From NCBI GenBank assembly GCA_039927975.1, contig JBDSTZ010000507.1:1-21042 (forward strand): a stretch of DNA of 21,042 nucleotides. The letters run 5' to 3'. The position numbers and the translations under genes are program-made. Shown here piece after piece: positions 1-6,842 of this stretch. The notes beneath the pieces were generated by a model. That model searched no databases. It was not told the DNA's origin and was given only the letters and a program-made list of their open reading frames with translations. This DNA comes from JBDSTZ01 sp039927975. Its GTDB lineage: Bacteria > Pseudomonadota > Gammaproteobacteria > Burkholderiales > Burkholderiaceae_D. How positions within the stretch are numbered: the first letter of the stretch is position 1; each line of letters begins with the position of its first letter.

Positions 1-1141
1 GGCTCAAGGTCAGTTTGGCGAACTCGTTGTTCGGCACGCCGCCGGCCCGCTGACTGATGGCGCGCAGCAGCGATTCGCCGGTCTTGCGATCCGGGCAGGA
101 CCGCAAGGCCGCCTCGGCAAGCACAAAATCGGTGACCGAATCGGGAAGCGCGGTGAAACTGACCTGCGCGCTTGGCAGCGACGTCAGTTCCGCTTCCACC
201 GTCTCCATGTCCTTGCTCCGATAGCGCGCCATCTTCTTGGCAAGATCCACCACCGGAATGCCAAAGCTGTCTTCAAAGGCTTTGTTGGCGGGCACGCCGC
301 GCTGCGCCAGGTCCAGGTACTTGCCCAGCAAGGCGCGGTTGGCGTCGCTGGACAGAGCGTAGTGCAGCAGCAACCAGGACTTGGAGAGGAAAGACAGGCG
401 CTGGCCCTGCGCCTCCTTGTCGCTCACCGGCGTCCAGCCGTTCCGGTCGAAGAGATTGTCGTAGCTGACCCGGTCGCGCTGGCGGTGCTCGGCGACGTAA
501 TCGAGGTAGCTGGCGATCGCGGTGGGCGTCCTGCCCAGCACCACCTGATTGTCGGAAAACCGCACACTGGACAGGTATTGCGCGAAGCCGTCGATGTAGA
601 ATGCCGGCGTGCGAATGTCGGTGTGTCGATACAGGAAGTGCCGCGCGTAAGCCTCAAACAGATAGGTCAGCGTCGGCGACAGGGGCGCTAGCGCCAGCTG
701 CTCGTTGCCAAGGCTGACCACGCGGTCGAGCCGCACGCCGAAGCCTTGCACGCCCGCGCTGCAACTGTTGTAGAGCCCGATGGCCTCCTCGGGTTTGGCG
801 CGCACCATCTCGTTGAAGCCGCCCACGTGGTCGTGGTAGTGCAGCGTCACTTTTTGCTCGGACCCGCGGGCGATGTAGTTGTCCCTGGTGTAGATGCGCA
901 GCAGGTAGTCCAGCTTTTCCAGGTTGTTCAGCAGCGCCGTCACTTCCGCATGGTCGGTGTCGGAGAGCACGATAAAGTGCTGGCTTTCCGCGCGAAACCA
1001 TTTGGAAGGCTTTTTGTAGCCCGCCACCAACACGCTCTGCGTTGGCGGCGCGGCCTCCTGCGCGCCGGCGCTCACGGAGGAATCGAGACAGAACCCCGCG
1101 ATTGCCAGAACCAGGCGTGCGCGTATCGGGCGGCGCGTCAT
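1..1141 (-). CDS. Exported peptidase-MA-like protein with degenerate active site (partial, 3' end outside window)
   Basis: About 380 codons are open from the ATG at 1141 to the left edge with no stop, so the C-terminus lies outside. The N-terminus (residues 1-27) reads as a signal peptide: RRPIRAR, a hydrophobic stretch, then a small-residue cleavage region near SAGA-Q. Residues 46-60 (SKWFRAESQHFIVLS) and about 66-84 resemble the start of the TPR-linked, DUF1570/gluzincin-like proteins that usually carry FHEYAHHF and later EGFAEYL. Here the matching segments are FEAYARHF (162-169) and DGFAQYL (184-190), so both zinc histidines and the catalytic Glu of HEXXH are replaced. It is probably a non-catalytic envelope protein. 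The start is supported by an ATGA overlap with the stop of the upstream GH43 gene, implying translational coupling. The family assignment is from memory of the motif pattern; the reading frame itself is clear. Confidence 0.78.
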   Translation of the reverse strand, partial: MTRRPIRARLVLAIAGFCLDSSVSAGAQEAAPPTQSVLVAGYKKPSKWFRAESQHFIVLSDTDHAEVTALLNNLEKLDYLLRIYTRDNYIARGSEQKVTLHYHDHVGGFNEMVRAKPEEAIGLYNSCSAGVQGFGVRLDRVVSLGNEQLALAPLSPTLTYLFEAYARHFLYRHTDIRTPAFYIDGFAQYLSSVRFSDNQVVLGRTPTAIASYLDYVAEHRQRDRVSYDNLFDRNGWTPVSDKEAQGQRLSFLSKSWLLLHYALSSDANRALLGKYLDLAQRGVPANKAFEDSFGIPVVDLAKKMARYRSKDMETVEAELTSLPSAQVSFTALPDSVTDFVLAEAALRSCPDRKTGESLLRAISQRAGGVPNNEFAKLTLS

Positions 1142-2697
1142 TTGTCCTGGTATTTAATTCTGAACCAGTCAAAATCGACATAGCCGCCGGGATTCTTGGT
1201 CGCGTAATTGAACAAGCCGAAACGATACCCCATGAAATGCGGGATGGCGTAGGTCATTTTCAATGTGTCGCCGATTGGAGTCCAGGATTTTCCATCCAGG
1301 CTGTACGCAAACGTGGCGACGTCTTTTTTATCGGTGAAATCACAATCGATCTTCAAATAGACTTGATTCGCCGTCAAAGGAACCTGCTGCACTTCCACGG
1401 GTTTATCCGAGGCGGCGTTGACCATGACGATCCATTTCTTGCCGTTTTCGACCTTGACGCCGACTTGCCCGAAATTCTTTTGAAACGCGCTTAACCCGGC
1501 GAAATCGCCTTCCTTCATCTTGGAGACATCCAGCAGGGTGGAGCCGGTGCTCGCCGGGCCGATGGTGCGCTGGGTAAGCGTATTTCTCGCCTGCACAAAC
1601 GAGGAGTCGATCCTGGCCGTTTTCAAGCGCAGATATCCCTTTCGTTCCTGCACCGACCAGAGTTTGTTGTCCGGATTATGATTCCATTGCCAAACCAATG
1701 GCAACGCCGGCTCCCCCTTCTTCCGATTGAATTCATCCGAGGCGACCAAACCCGGAATCAAACCGGTGCTGGCCGGCAGTTGCAGTGTTTCCGGCACCTT
1801 ACCGTTGTCCCCCAATACGGGCCAGCCGTCTTGCCACTTGACCGGCACCAGATAAGGAATCCGGCCGACAGAACCGTAATCGCGGAAGAGATAAGAGAAC
1901 CAACGCCCGTCCGGCGTGTCGATCAATCCCCCCTGGGCAATTCCTCTATCCTGCAGGGCAACTCTTCCTTCCCACGGACCGTTGAGACTATCTGCCCTGT
2001 GTATGAGCACAGTCCGGCCTTTTCCCTTCGGCGCGGAAATATCAAATAAATAATATTTGCCGTTTACCTTGAATAATTGGGATCCTTCGGCGTTCAGGTC
2101 GAATGCCGGGCCGCCTGGCGCGTCGGCGTTTTCAATGAGAACTTTTTCCGGCACGCCTGGTTTGACGCCCGTCAGGTCGTCATTTAACTCAACGATTTTG
2201 AGTTTGTGCGCATTGTGAATGAGATAGGCTTTGCCATCGTCGTCAAAAAACAGGTTGCTGTCATGGTACGCCGGTTTGAAGGAAACTCTTTTCCAATCCC
2301 CTTTTTCTATGTCGCGCGTTCTGAAAATATAGGTTTCACCTGTGGTCTGCGAAAATGTGGTGAGGTAATACATACCGTTGTGGAAGCGCAGGCTGCTGGC
2401 CCACGTACCCTTGCTATAGGTATTCTTACCATCCGTCAAATTCAGCTCCGGCGTATCGGCCAAAGTGTCATACGCATAATTGATCAGTTTCCAGTTGACG
2501 AGATCGGTCGACTTCATGATGGGCACACCCGGATTCATGTGCATGGTCGTGCTGCTCATATAATAATTTCCACCGACCCTGAGCATGGCCATGTCCGGCA
2601 CATCAGCGAAAATCAATGGATTTTGAGCTTGCGCGAAAGCGGTGGCCGAAACAGGGAAAACGAGGAGGGCGAAAATGAGGCTAAATGGTTTTTTCAT
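1138..2697 (-). CDS. Glycoside hydrolase family 43 protein (beta-xylosidase / alpha-L-arabinofuranosidase type), exported
   Basis: A 519-residue protein. I chose the ATG at 2697 over an upstream GTG (2766) because it begins a clean signal peptide (MKKPFSLIFALLVF, cleavage near AFA-QAQ, residues 20-25). The five-bladed propeller catalytic domain covers roughly residues 26-300. Its expected acidic triad is visible: general base D35 (FADVPDMAM), pKa-modulating D146 (YHDSNLFFDDDGK) and general acid E204 (NAEGSQLF). Residues about 325-519 (SDEFNR to VDFDWFRIKY) form a beta-sandwich module of the GH43 C2 / concanavalin-like type. GH43 enzymes release arabinose or xylose from plant hemicellulose; the exact substrate cannot be called. 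The stop overlaps the next gene by four bases. Base composition is lower in GC than the neighbours (29 and 22 G/C in rows 1201-1260 and 2041-2100), which hints at horizontal acquisition. No good Shine-Dalgarno is visible. Confidence 0.93.
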   Translation of the reverse strand: MKKPFSLIFALLVFPVSATAFAQAQNPLIFADVPDMAMLRVGGNYYMSSTTMHMNPGVPIMKSTDLVNWKLINYAYDTLADTPELNLTDGKNTYSKGTWASSLRFHNGMYYLTTFSQTTGETYIFRTRDIEKGDWKRVSFKPAYHDSNLFFDDDGKAYLIHNAHKLKIVELNDDLTGVKPGVPEKVLIENADAPGGPAFDLNAEGSQLFKVNGKYYLFDISAPKGKGRTVLIHRADSLNGPWEGRVALQDRGIAQGGLIDTPDGRWFSYLFRDYGSVGRIPYLVPVKWQDGWPVLGDNGKVPETLQLPASTGLIPGLVASDEFNRKKGEPALPLVWQWNHNPDNKLWSVQERKGYLRLKTARIDSSFVQARNTLTQRTIGPASTGSTLLDVSKMKEGDFAGLSAFQKNFGQVGVKVENGKKWIVMVNAASDKPVEVQQVPLTANQVYLKIDCDFTDKKDVATFAYSLDGKSWTPIGDTLKMTYAIPHFMGYRFGLFNYATKNPGGYVDFDWFRIKYQDK

Positions 2698-2781
2698 GGG
2701 ATGAATGACTATGTGAGAACGCGTCGAGATTTTGCCGCGTGGCGCCGGTTCAGTCGCTGTGGGCACGCGCGCATCGGTTGA

Positions 2782-3039
2782 CTAATGCTCGGAAACGCGC
2801 GGCGGTGCAAAGACGCGCGGCAGGGGTTGGACGATGCCGGTGACCGAGCCGCCGGAGCCGAACAGGGCGCTTAACCAGGTGTAGGGACCGGACGCCTGGA
2901 GCGGGGCGGGCGGGGCGACGGGATCCGGGGAGGGCACTTGCGGCGCCGGCTTGGAACGCGCGGCGCCTGCGGGCGAACCGCCTCGGCCAAAAGAGGCCAA
3001 GGCCCGCAAGAGGGCGCTCGGGATGGTGTGATTGCGCAT
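2782..3039 (-). CDS. Small proline-rich hypothetical protein
   Basis: An 85-residue ORF beginning at the ATG at 3039, preceded by GGAGAG five bases upstream (3045-3050 on the plus strand, reverse complement), a good Shine-Dalgarno that decides this start over one 24 codons further up. The protein begins MRNHTIPSALLRAL, has a Pro/Ala-rich middle (KPAPQVPSPDPVAPPAPL) and a short hydrophobic Gly/Ser segment near YTWLSALFGSGGS. There is no clear signal peptide and no recognised domain. It lies 84 bases upstream of the GH43 gene on the same strand and could be co-transcribed. I do not recognise it. Support is the ribosome binding site and an uninterrupted frame; the risk is that it is a chance ORF in GC-rich DNA. 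Confidence 0.42.
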   Translation of the reverse strand: MRNHTIPSALLRALASFGRGGSPAGAARSKPAPQVPSPDPVAPPAPLQASGPYTWLSALFGSGGSVTGIVQPLPRVFAPPRVSEH

Positions 3040-3469
3040 GAACGCTCTCCAGGGGATCTGTGCTGGATTCTGCGTGTTTTTGGTGCGTCTGGCAATTTTC
3101 AAAATCACCAATCTGCGTAGTCATTTTTCTTAGGGCGCAGGGGCGCCAATTCTCATGCTTAAAATGATGGGGTGTCGGAATTGGGACGCGGCGCCCTCGG
3201 CGGGCCGAATGGGTATCGAACCGGGATGGGAAGCATGGCGCCAAGCCCTCAAGCTTCCGCCTTCCTGGCAATTTTCGTCCGGGACCGCTGAGCGGCGCGT
3301 CGCTAACGGGCCGGCTACGCCAGGGTTCACAACTCGGCTCGCCGCGAGCAGAATATTGTGTACGGCATTGCTTAACCGTGTCGCCCTATGCTCGCGTACA
3401 TTGCTCGCGTACATCGACGACGGCCAAGCTCTGCGCGCGGTAGTGCAACGCAGGCACCGGCGTTGCTGA
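3040..3469. other. Intergenic region, no convincing gene
   Basis: About 430 bases. Short ORFs on both strands have unconvincing, Arg/Pro-skewed translations and lack ribosome binding sites. The stretch 3080-3130 is AT-richer and could carry the minus-strand promoter for the genes below 3040, but I cannot identify confident -35/-10 boxes. A 13-bp tandem repeat lies at 3390-3415 (separate entry). Confidence 0.5.
3390..3415. repeat. 13-bp tandem direct repeat, two copies
   Basis: GCTCGCGTACATT (3390-3402) is followed directly by GCTCGCGTACATC (3403-3415), 12 of 13 bases identical. It is intergenic, about 55 bases downstream of the stop of the Gly/His-rich gene. It may be replication slippage or a tandem protein-binding site. 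Confidence 0.7.
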
Positions 3470-3970
3470 CTAGTCTTGCCGCTCGCGCGCTATCGCCGCG
3501 CCGGACTCCTGGCTGCCGAGCATGTCGACGTCGGCTGTGGCGTCCAGCGCCTGTTGGTGTCCACGATGGGTGTGTCGATGCCGGCCCATGCCTTCGCGCT
3601 GCGCGCTCTGCTGGACTTCGGCAATCTCATCGTCGCCCATCGTGGCGGCATGTTGCTCGCTGTCCGGTACCTCGGTCGAGGTATCGCTCACATTGTCGCT
3701 CACATTGTCGCCCACATTGTCCGACTGGACGTTGCCGGTTTCGTTGCCACCCATCCCGCCGCGGCCGGTCATGCCGCTTTGGCCGAAGCCGACGTCGTGC
3801 AAATCGCCACCGTGCTCGCCGCCCATTCCGCCAGAGTGCTGACCGCCATGCCCGGCGGTTCCCGCGTGGCCGCCCTGGTCGAGCGCTTTCTGCTGATTTC
3901 CATCACTGGCGCCGGCTTGATTACCGCCGCCTCCCTGTGTCGTATCCCGATCATTCGCATCCTGCGCCAT
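3470..3970 (-). CDS. Gly/His/Asp-rich low-complexity hypothetical protein
   Basis: A 166-residue protein. Two in-frame ATGs follow GAGGAG (3977-3982). The first directly abuts the ribosome binding site; the second (3970) is six bases away and is the better start, giving MAQDANDRDTTQ. Residues about 10-70 are dominated by Gly, Gln, His and Met (GGHAGTAGHGGQHSGGMGGEHGG). The middle carries a tandem DNV repeat (SDNVGDNVSDNVSD), and the C-terminal third is more ordinary with a His/Arg cluster (GRHRHTHRGHQQ). There is no signal peptide and no membrane segment. Composition suggests an intrinsically disordered, hydrophilic, perhaps stress-related or metal-binding protein, but I do not recognise the family. 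It is transcribed away from the HAD gene with about 400 bases between, so it is probably its own unit. Confidence 0.68.
   Translation of the reverse strand: MAQDANDRDTTQGGGGNQAGASDGNQQKALDQGGHAGTAGHGGQHSGGMGGEHGGDLHDVGFGQSGMTGRGGMGGNETGNVQSDNVGDNVSDNVSDTSTEVPDSEQHAATMGDDEIAEVQQSAQREGMGRHRHTHRGHQQALDATADVDMLGSQESGAAIARERQD
3685..3720. repeat. 12-bp tandem repeat, three copies, inside a CDS
   Basis: CGCTCACATTGT occurs at 3685-3696 and 3697-3708, and with one change (CGCCCACATTGT) at 3709-3720. The unit is a multiple of three, so it encodes a four-residue repeat (DNVS/DNVG) in the Gly/His-rich protein without shifting frame. Copy number could vary between strains. Confidence 0.9.
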
Positions 3971-4376
3971 GGTCATCTCCTCGTTAATCAATGCCGCGCC
4001 GGCGCATTGCCGGTGGGCGAAGAATATGCTACGCCGCTGACCTCCGGCTCGCCGTAGGTGTACGCGCCGCCCTCCTGTAAGAAGCGCTGCGCGAAATGGC
4101 TGGGCGCCCTTGCATCGGGGCCGGAAAAACGGACCCGCGCGCGCCATTCCCGGCGCGGCACATTGTGCTGCGCGCCACGCGCAATACAACGCGTTCTGCC
4201 TCCGGGGCGCCTGAAAATGATGCATTCGCGCACGGTGATCGTGGTGTAATTTCATCCTGAAGTCAGCGTTCCGGCAAGCGTAAATCGCGAGCGTGGACGA
4301 GCTTCCCAAACCAGAGCCGCCGACCGGACGCAGCGCTTCCGTAGGCACGAATCCGTCGAACAAAGGACCACCAAAC
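3971..4376. other. Divergent intergenic region between the Gly/His-rich gene and the HAD gene
   Basis: About 400 bases that must hold the promoters for both outward-facing genes. An 81-codon minus-strand frame (3988-4233) lacks a ribosome binding site and a recognisable product. I could not identify a confident promoter, operator or RNA element. Confidence 0.5.
3977..3982 (-). promoter_or_regulatory. Ribosome binding site of the Gly/His-rich gene
   Basis: GAGGAG on the minus strand, six bases before the ATG at 3970. It touches an alternative in-frame ATG (3976) with no spacer, which argues for the downstream start. Confidence 0.7.
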
Positions 4377-5048
4377 ATGACTACCACGTTGAGGCCGAAA
4401 TACATTTCCTTCGATTGCTATGGCACGCTGATCCACTTCCAGATGGCGGATGTGGCGCGCGAGCTGTTTGCCGATCGCATCGCTCCCGAGCAGATGGAAC
4501 AGTTCACCCGCGACTTCTCCTCCTATCGGCTCGATGAAGTGATGGGCGACTGGAAGCCGTATAAGCAAATCGTCTGCAACGCCATCGAGCGCACTTGCCG
4601 CCACTGGGGCATCGCGTACCGCGACAACGAAGGCGAGAAGTTCTACGCCGCAGTGCCGAGCTGGATTCCGCATCCGGACGTGCCGGCCGCGCTGGCCACC
4701 CTGGCCAAGGAATACAAGCTGGTGATCTTCTCCAACTCGATGGACGAGTTGATCCCCCACAGCGTCGAGAAGCTGGGCGCGCCTTTCCACCGCGTCTACA
4801 CCGCGCAGCAGGCCGGGGCCTACAAGCCGCGCCTGCGCGCCTTTGAATACATGATCGACCAGCTCGGCTGCAGCCCGGACGAGATTCTGCATGTGTCGTC
4901 GAGCCTGCGCTACGATCTGATGTCGGCCCACGACATCGGGATCAAGAACAAGGTGTTCGTCAACCGCGGGCACGAACCTTCCACGCCGTACTACGGTTAT
5001 CACGAGATCAAGGACCTGAGCGGCCTGCCGGCGCTGGTCGGTCTCTGA
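4377..5048 (+). CDS. HAD-superfamily hydrolase, haloacid dehalogenase type II-like
   Basis: A 223-residue protein; the ATG at 4377 is preceded by AAAGGA at about ten bases and directly begins the fold. Motif I is FDCYGTLI (12-19) with nucleophile D13; position D+2 is Y15 rather than Asp, as in haloacid dehalogenases and unlike HAD phosphatases. Motif II is S119 (IFSNSMDE), motif III is K150 (AYKPRLRAF) and motif IV is HVSSSLRYD ending in D180. In classical L-2-haloacid dehalogenases motif IV reads VSSNAWD with a substrate-binding Asn; here that position is altered and the loop is one residue longer. True dehalogenase activity is therefore doubtful. It belongs to the HAD type II-like group often annotated in catabolic clusters, substrate unknown. 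It is first in the plus-strand block, 127 bases before the solute-binding protein gene, and probably shares its transcript. Confidence 0.87.
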   Translation: MTTTLRPKYISFDCYGTLIHFQMADVARELFADRIAPEQMEQFTRDFSSYRLDEVMGDWKPYKQIVCNAIERTCRHWGIAYRDNEGEKFYAAVPSWIPHPDVPAALATLAKEYKLVIFSNSMDELIPHSVEKLGAPFHRVYTAQQAGAYKPRLRAFEYMIDQLGCSPDEILHVSSSLRYDLMSAHDIGIKNKVFVNRGHEPSTPYYGYHEIKDLSGLPALVGL

Positions 5049-5084
5049 GCGCAACGCGCAGAGCGCGATCGCCTGCGCGGCTGG

Positions 5085-5116
5085 CTGCCTTGATCGGGAA
5101 GCTGCGATCAAGGCAG
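5085..5116 (+). other. Perfect 12-bp inverted repeat (hairpin without T-tract)
   Basis: CTGCCTTGATCG (5085-5096), an 8-base loop, then CGATCAAGGCAG (5105-5116). It lies between the HAD stop and the Shine-Dalgarno of the solute-binding protein gene. No T-run follows, so it is not a classical intrinsic terminator. An mRNA-stabilising or processing hairpin, or an operator, fits better. Confidence 0.85.
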
Positions 5117-5175
5117 TCGCCCGACGCTGGAAAGTCCAGGCATAACAACCATTAGGCAGTCCCGAGGAGAAAGAC

Positions 5176-6804
5176 ATGAGCGACCAACAATTCGAATTCG
5201 ATAATTTCAACCCGCAGCGCGGCGACATCGGTGAGCGCATCGCCGGCCATTCCGGTCACGGCGTCACGCGCCGCGACGTCATGCGCAGCCTGCTGGCCGG
5301 CGGGATGATGGCGTCCACCGCGGGCGGACTGCTCACGCATTCGGGCGCCGCGTTCGCCCAGGTGCCGAGGAAGGGCGGACGCATCCGCGTCGCCGTCGGC
5401 GCCGGATCGACCGCCGACACGCTCGACCCGGCCAAGGGCGGCAACATCGCCGACTATGTGCGCCACTTCATGTTCTACAACTGCCTGACCACCGTCGATA
5501 CCAAGATGGCCCCGCAAATGGAGCTTGCCGAATCGATCAGCAGCAAGGACTCGCTGCTGTGGACCATCAAGCTGCGCAAGGATGTGCGCTTCCATGACGG
5601 CAAGCCCCTGACGCCGGCCGACGTCGTCTATTCGCTGGCGCGCCACAAGATTGCCGCCACCGCGTCGAAAGCCAAGACCGTGGCCGACGAGTTCGCCGAA
5701 ATCAAGGCCACCGGCCCGCTGGAAGTCCAGCTCAAGCTCGATTCGGCCAATGCCGACCTGCCGGCCTTGCTGGGCACTTCCCATTTCGCCATCATCAAGG
5801 ACGGCACCACCGACTTCACCACCGCGATCGGCACCGGCCCATACAAGTGCAAGCAATTCCGGCCTGGCGTGAAGTCGATCGGCGTGCGCAACGAGGGCTA
5901 CTGGAAACCGGGCAAGCCCTACCTCGACGAAATCGAATATTTTTCGATTCCCGACGAGGCGGCGCGCGTTAACGCACTGCTGTCGGACGACGTGCAGCTG
6001 ATTAACGGCATCAATCCGCGGTCCGCGCCGACCATCACCTCGGCCGCCGGCTACACCCTGTTCGAATCGAAGACCGGCCATTACACCGACATCATCATGC
6101 GCGACAACCTGGGCCCGGTGAAGAATCCGGATTTCGTGCTGGCGATGAAATACCTGCTTGACCGCGAGCAGATCCGCAAGGTGTCCATGCGCGGCTTCGC
6201 CACGGTCGCCAACGACCAACCGGTGCAGCCGGGCAACCGATACTATTTCAGCGGCTTGCCGCAGCGCGCCTATGATCCGGACAAGGCCAAGTTCCACTTG
6301 CAGAAATCCGGCATGGCCGGCATGACGCTGCCGTTGATCGCCTCGACCGCCGCCACCGGTTCGGTCGAGACGGCGCAGATCCTGCAGTTGGCGGGGCAGA
6401 AGATCGGCCTGAACCTGGATATCAAGCGCATGCCGGCCGACGGCTACTGGTCCAACCATTGGGCCAAGCATCCTCTGTCTTTCGGCAACATCAATCCGCG
6501 CCCGACGGTCGACCTGATGTTCTCGCTGTTCTACAAGTCCGACTCGCCCATGAACGTATCGGGCTGGAAGAACGAAAAGTTCGATCAGCTGCTCGAACTG
6601 GCGCGCGGCGAACCGAACGACGCCAAACGCAAGCAGATGTATGCCGACATGCAGGTGCTGGCGCATGAAGGCTGCGGCGTCGGCATTCCAATCTTCAACC
6701 ATTCGCTCGACGGCTTCACCAACAAGCTGAAAGGTTTCCTCAGCCACCCGATGGGCGGCCTGATGGGCTATGCCTTCGCCGAGAATGTCTGGCTCGAAGC
6801 CTGA
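5176..6804 (+). CDS. ABC transporter substrate-binding protein, family 5 (Dpp/Opp type), Tat-exported
   Basis: A 542-residue protein; the start is fixed by GAGGAG at 5164-5169, six bases before ATG. The N-terminus carries a twin-arginine signal: T31-R32-R33-D-V-M-R followed by a Gly/Ala/Met hydrophobic region and cleavage at about AFA-Q (residues 59-62). The mature part has the family-5 layout: TLDPAKGGNIADYVRH near the N-terminus, then the hallmark LRKDVRFHDGKPLTPADVVYS, followed by GTGPYKC and later the GYWKPGKPYLDEIEY segment. Such proteins bind peptides, opines or other amino compounds in the periplasm. It probably serves the permeases at 17074-18878, which are about 10 kb away. Tat export of a soluble binding protein implies folding or a cofactor before export, or is just a clade habit. 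The ligand is unknown. Confidence 0.95.
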   Translation: MSDQQFEFDNFNPQRGDIGERIAGHSGHGVTRRDVMRSLLAGGMMASTAGGLLTHSGAAFAQVPRKGGRIRVAVGAGSTADTLDPAKGGNIADYVRHFMFYNCLTTVDTKMAPQMELAESISSKDSLLWTIKLRKDVRFHDGKPLTPADVVYSLARHKIAATASKAKTVADEFAEIKATGPLEVQLKLDSANADLPALLGTSHFAIIKDGTTDFTTAIGTGPYKCKQFRPGVKSIGVRNEGYWKPGKPYLDEIEYFSIPDEAARVNALLSDDVQLINGINPRSAPTITSAAGYTLFESKTGHYTDIIMRDNLGPVKNPDFVLAMKYLLDREQIRKVSMRGFATVANDQPVQPGNRYYFSGLPQRAYDPDKAKFHLQKSGMAGMTLPLIASTAATGSVETAQILQLAGQKIGLNLDIKRMPADGYWSNHWAKHPLSFGNINPRPTVDLMFSLFYKSDSPMNVSGWKNEKFDQLLELARGEPNDAKRKQMYADMQVLAHEGCGVGIPIFNHSLDGFTNKLKGFLSHPMGGLMGYAFAENVWLEA

Positions 6805-6817
6805 TTCGAAGCCTGAT
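6794..6817. repeat. 12-bp perfect tandem duplication across a stop codon
   Basis: TCGAAGCCTGAT occurs twice back to back (6794-6805, 6806-6817). The first copy contains the last codons and stop (TGA 6802-6804) of the solute-binding protein gene. The second copy places another TGA (6814-6816) overlapping an ATG (6816-6818) that opens the longer version of the cupin frame. Confidence 0.92.
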
Positions 6818-6842
6818 GACTGAGCAATCAAGAAAGAAAATC

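Noticed and set aside
654..1181. A 175-codon minus-strand frame across the peptidase-like gene
   Set aside because: Its product is Arg/Gly/Ala-skewed without domains; the overlapping frame starting at 1141 gives a coherent protein that continues to the edge.
3205..3230. T-loop-like GGTTCGATACCC on the minus strand
   Set aside because: The flanking bases do not pair into a T-arm and no acceptor or anticodon stem can be drawn, so it is not a tRNA.
3685..3720. Short tandem repeats considered as a CRISPR array
   Set aside because: Units are 12 bp, contiguous without spacers and inside a coding frame.
3988..4233. An 81-codon minus-strand frame upstream of the Gly/His-rich gene
   Set aside because: No ribosome binding site, GTG start, no recognisable motif; not enough support to list as a gene.
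5152..6831. Long antisense frame (559 codons) opposite the solute-binding protein gene
   Set aside because: It is a typical high-GC shadow: His/Arg/Gly/Val-rich with no motifs, while the sense strand encodes a complete known family.
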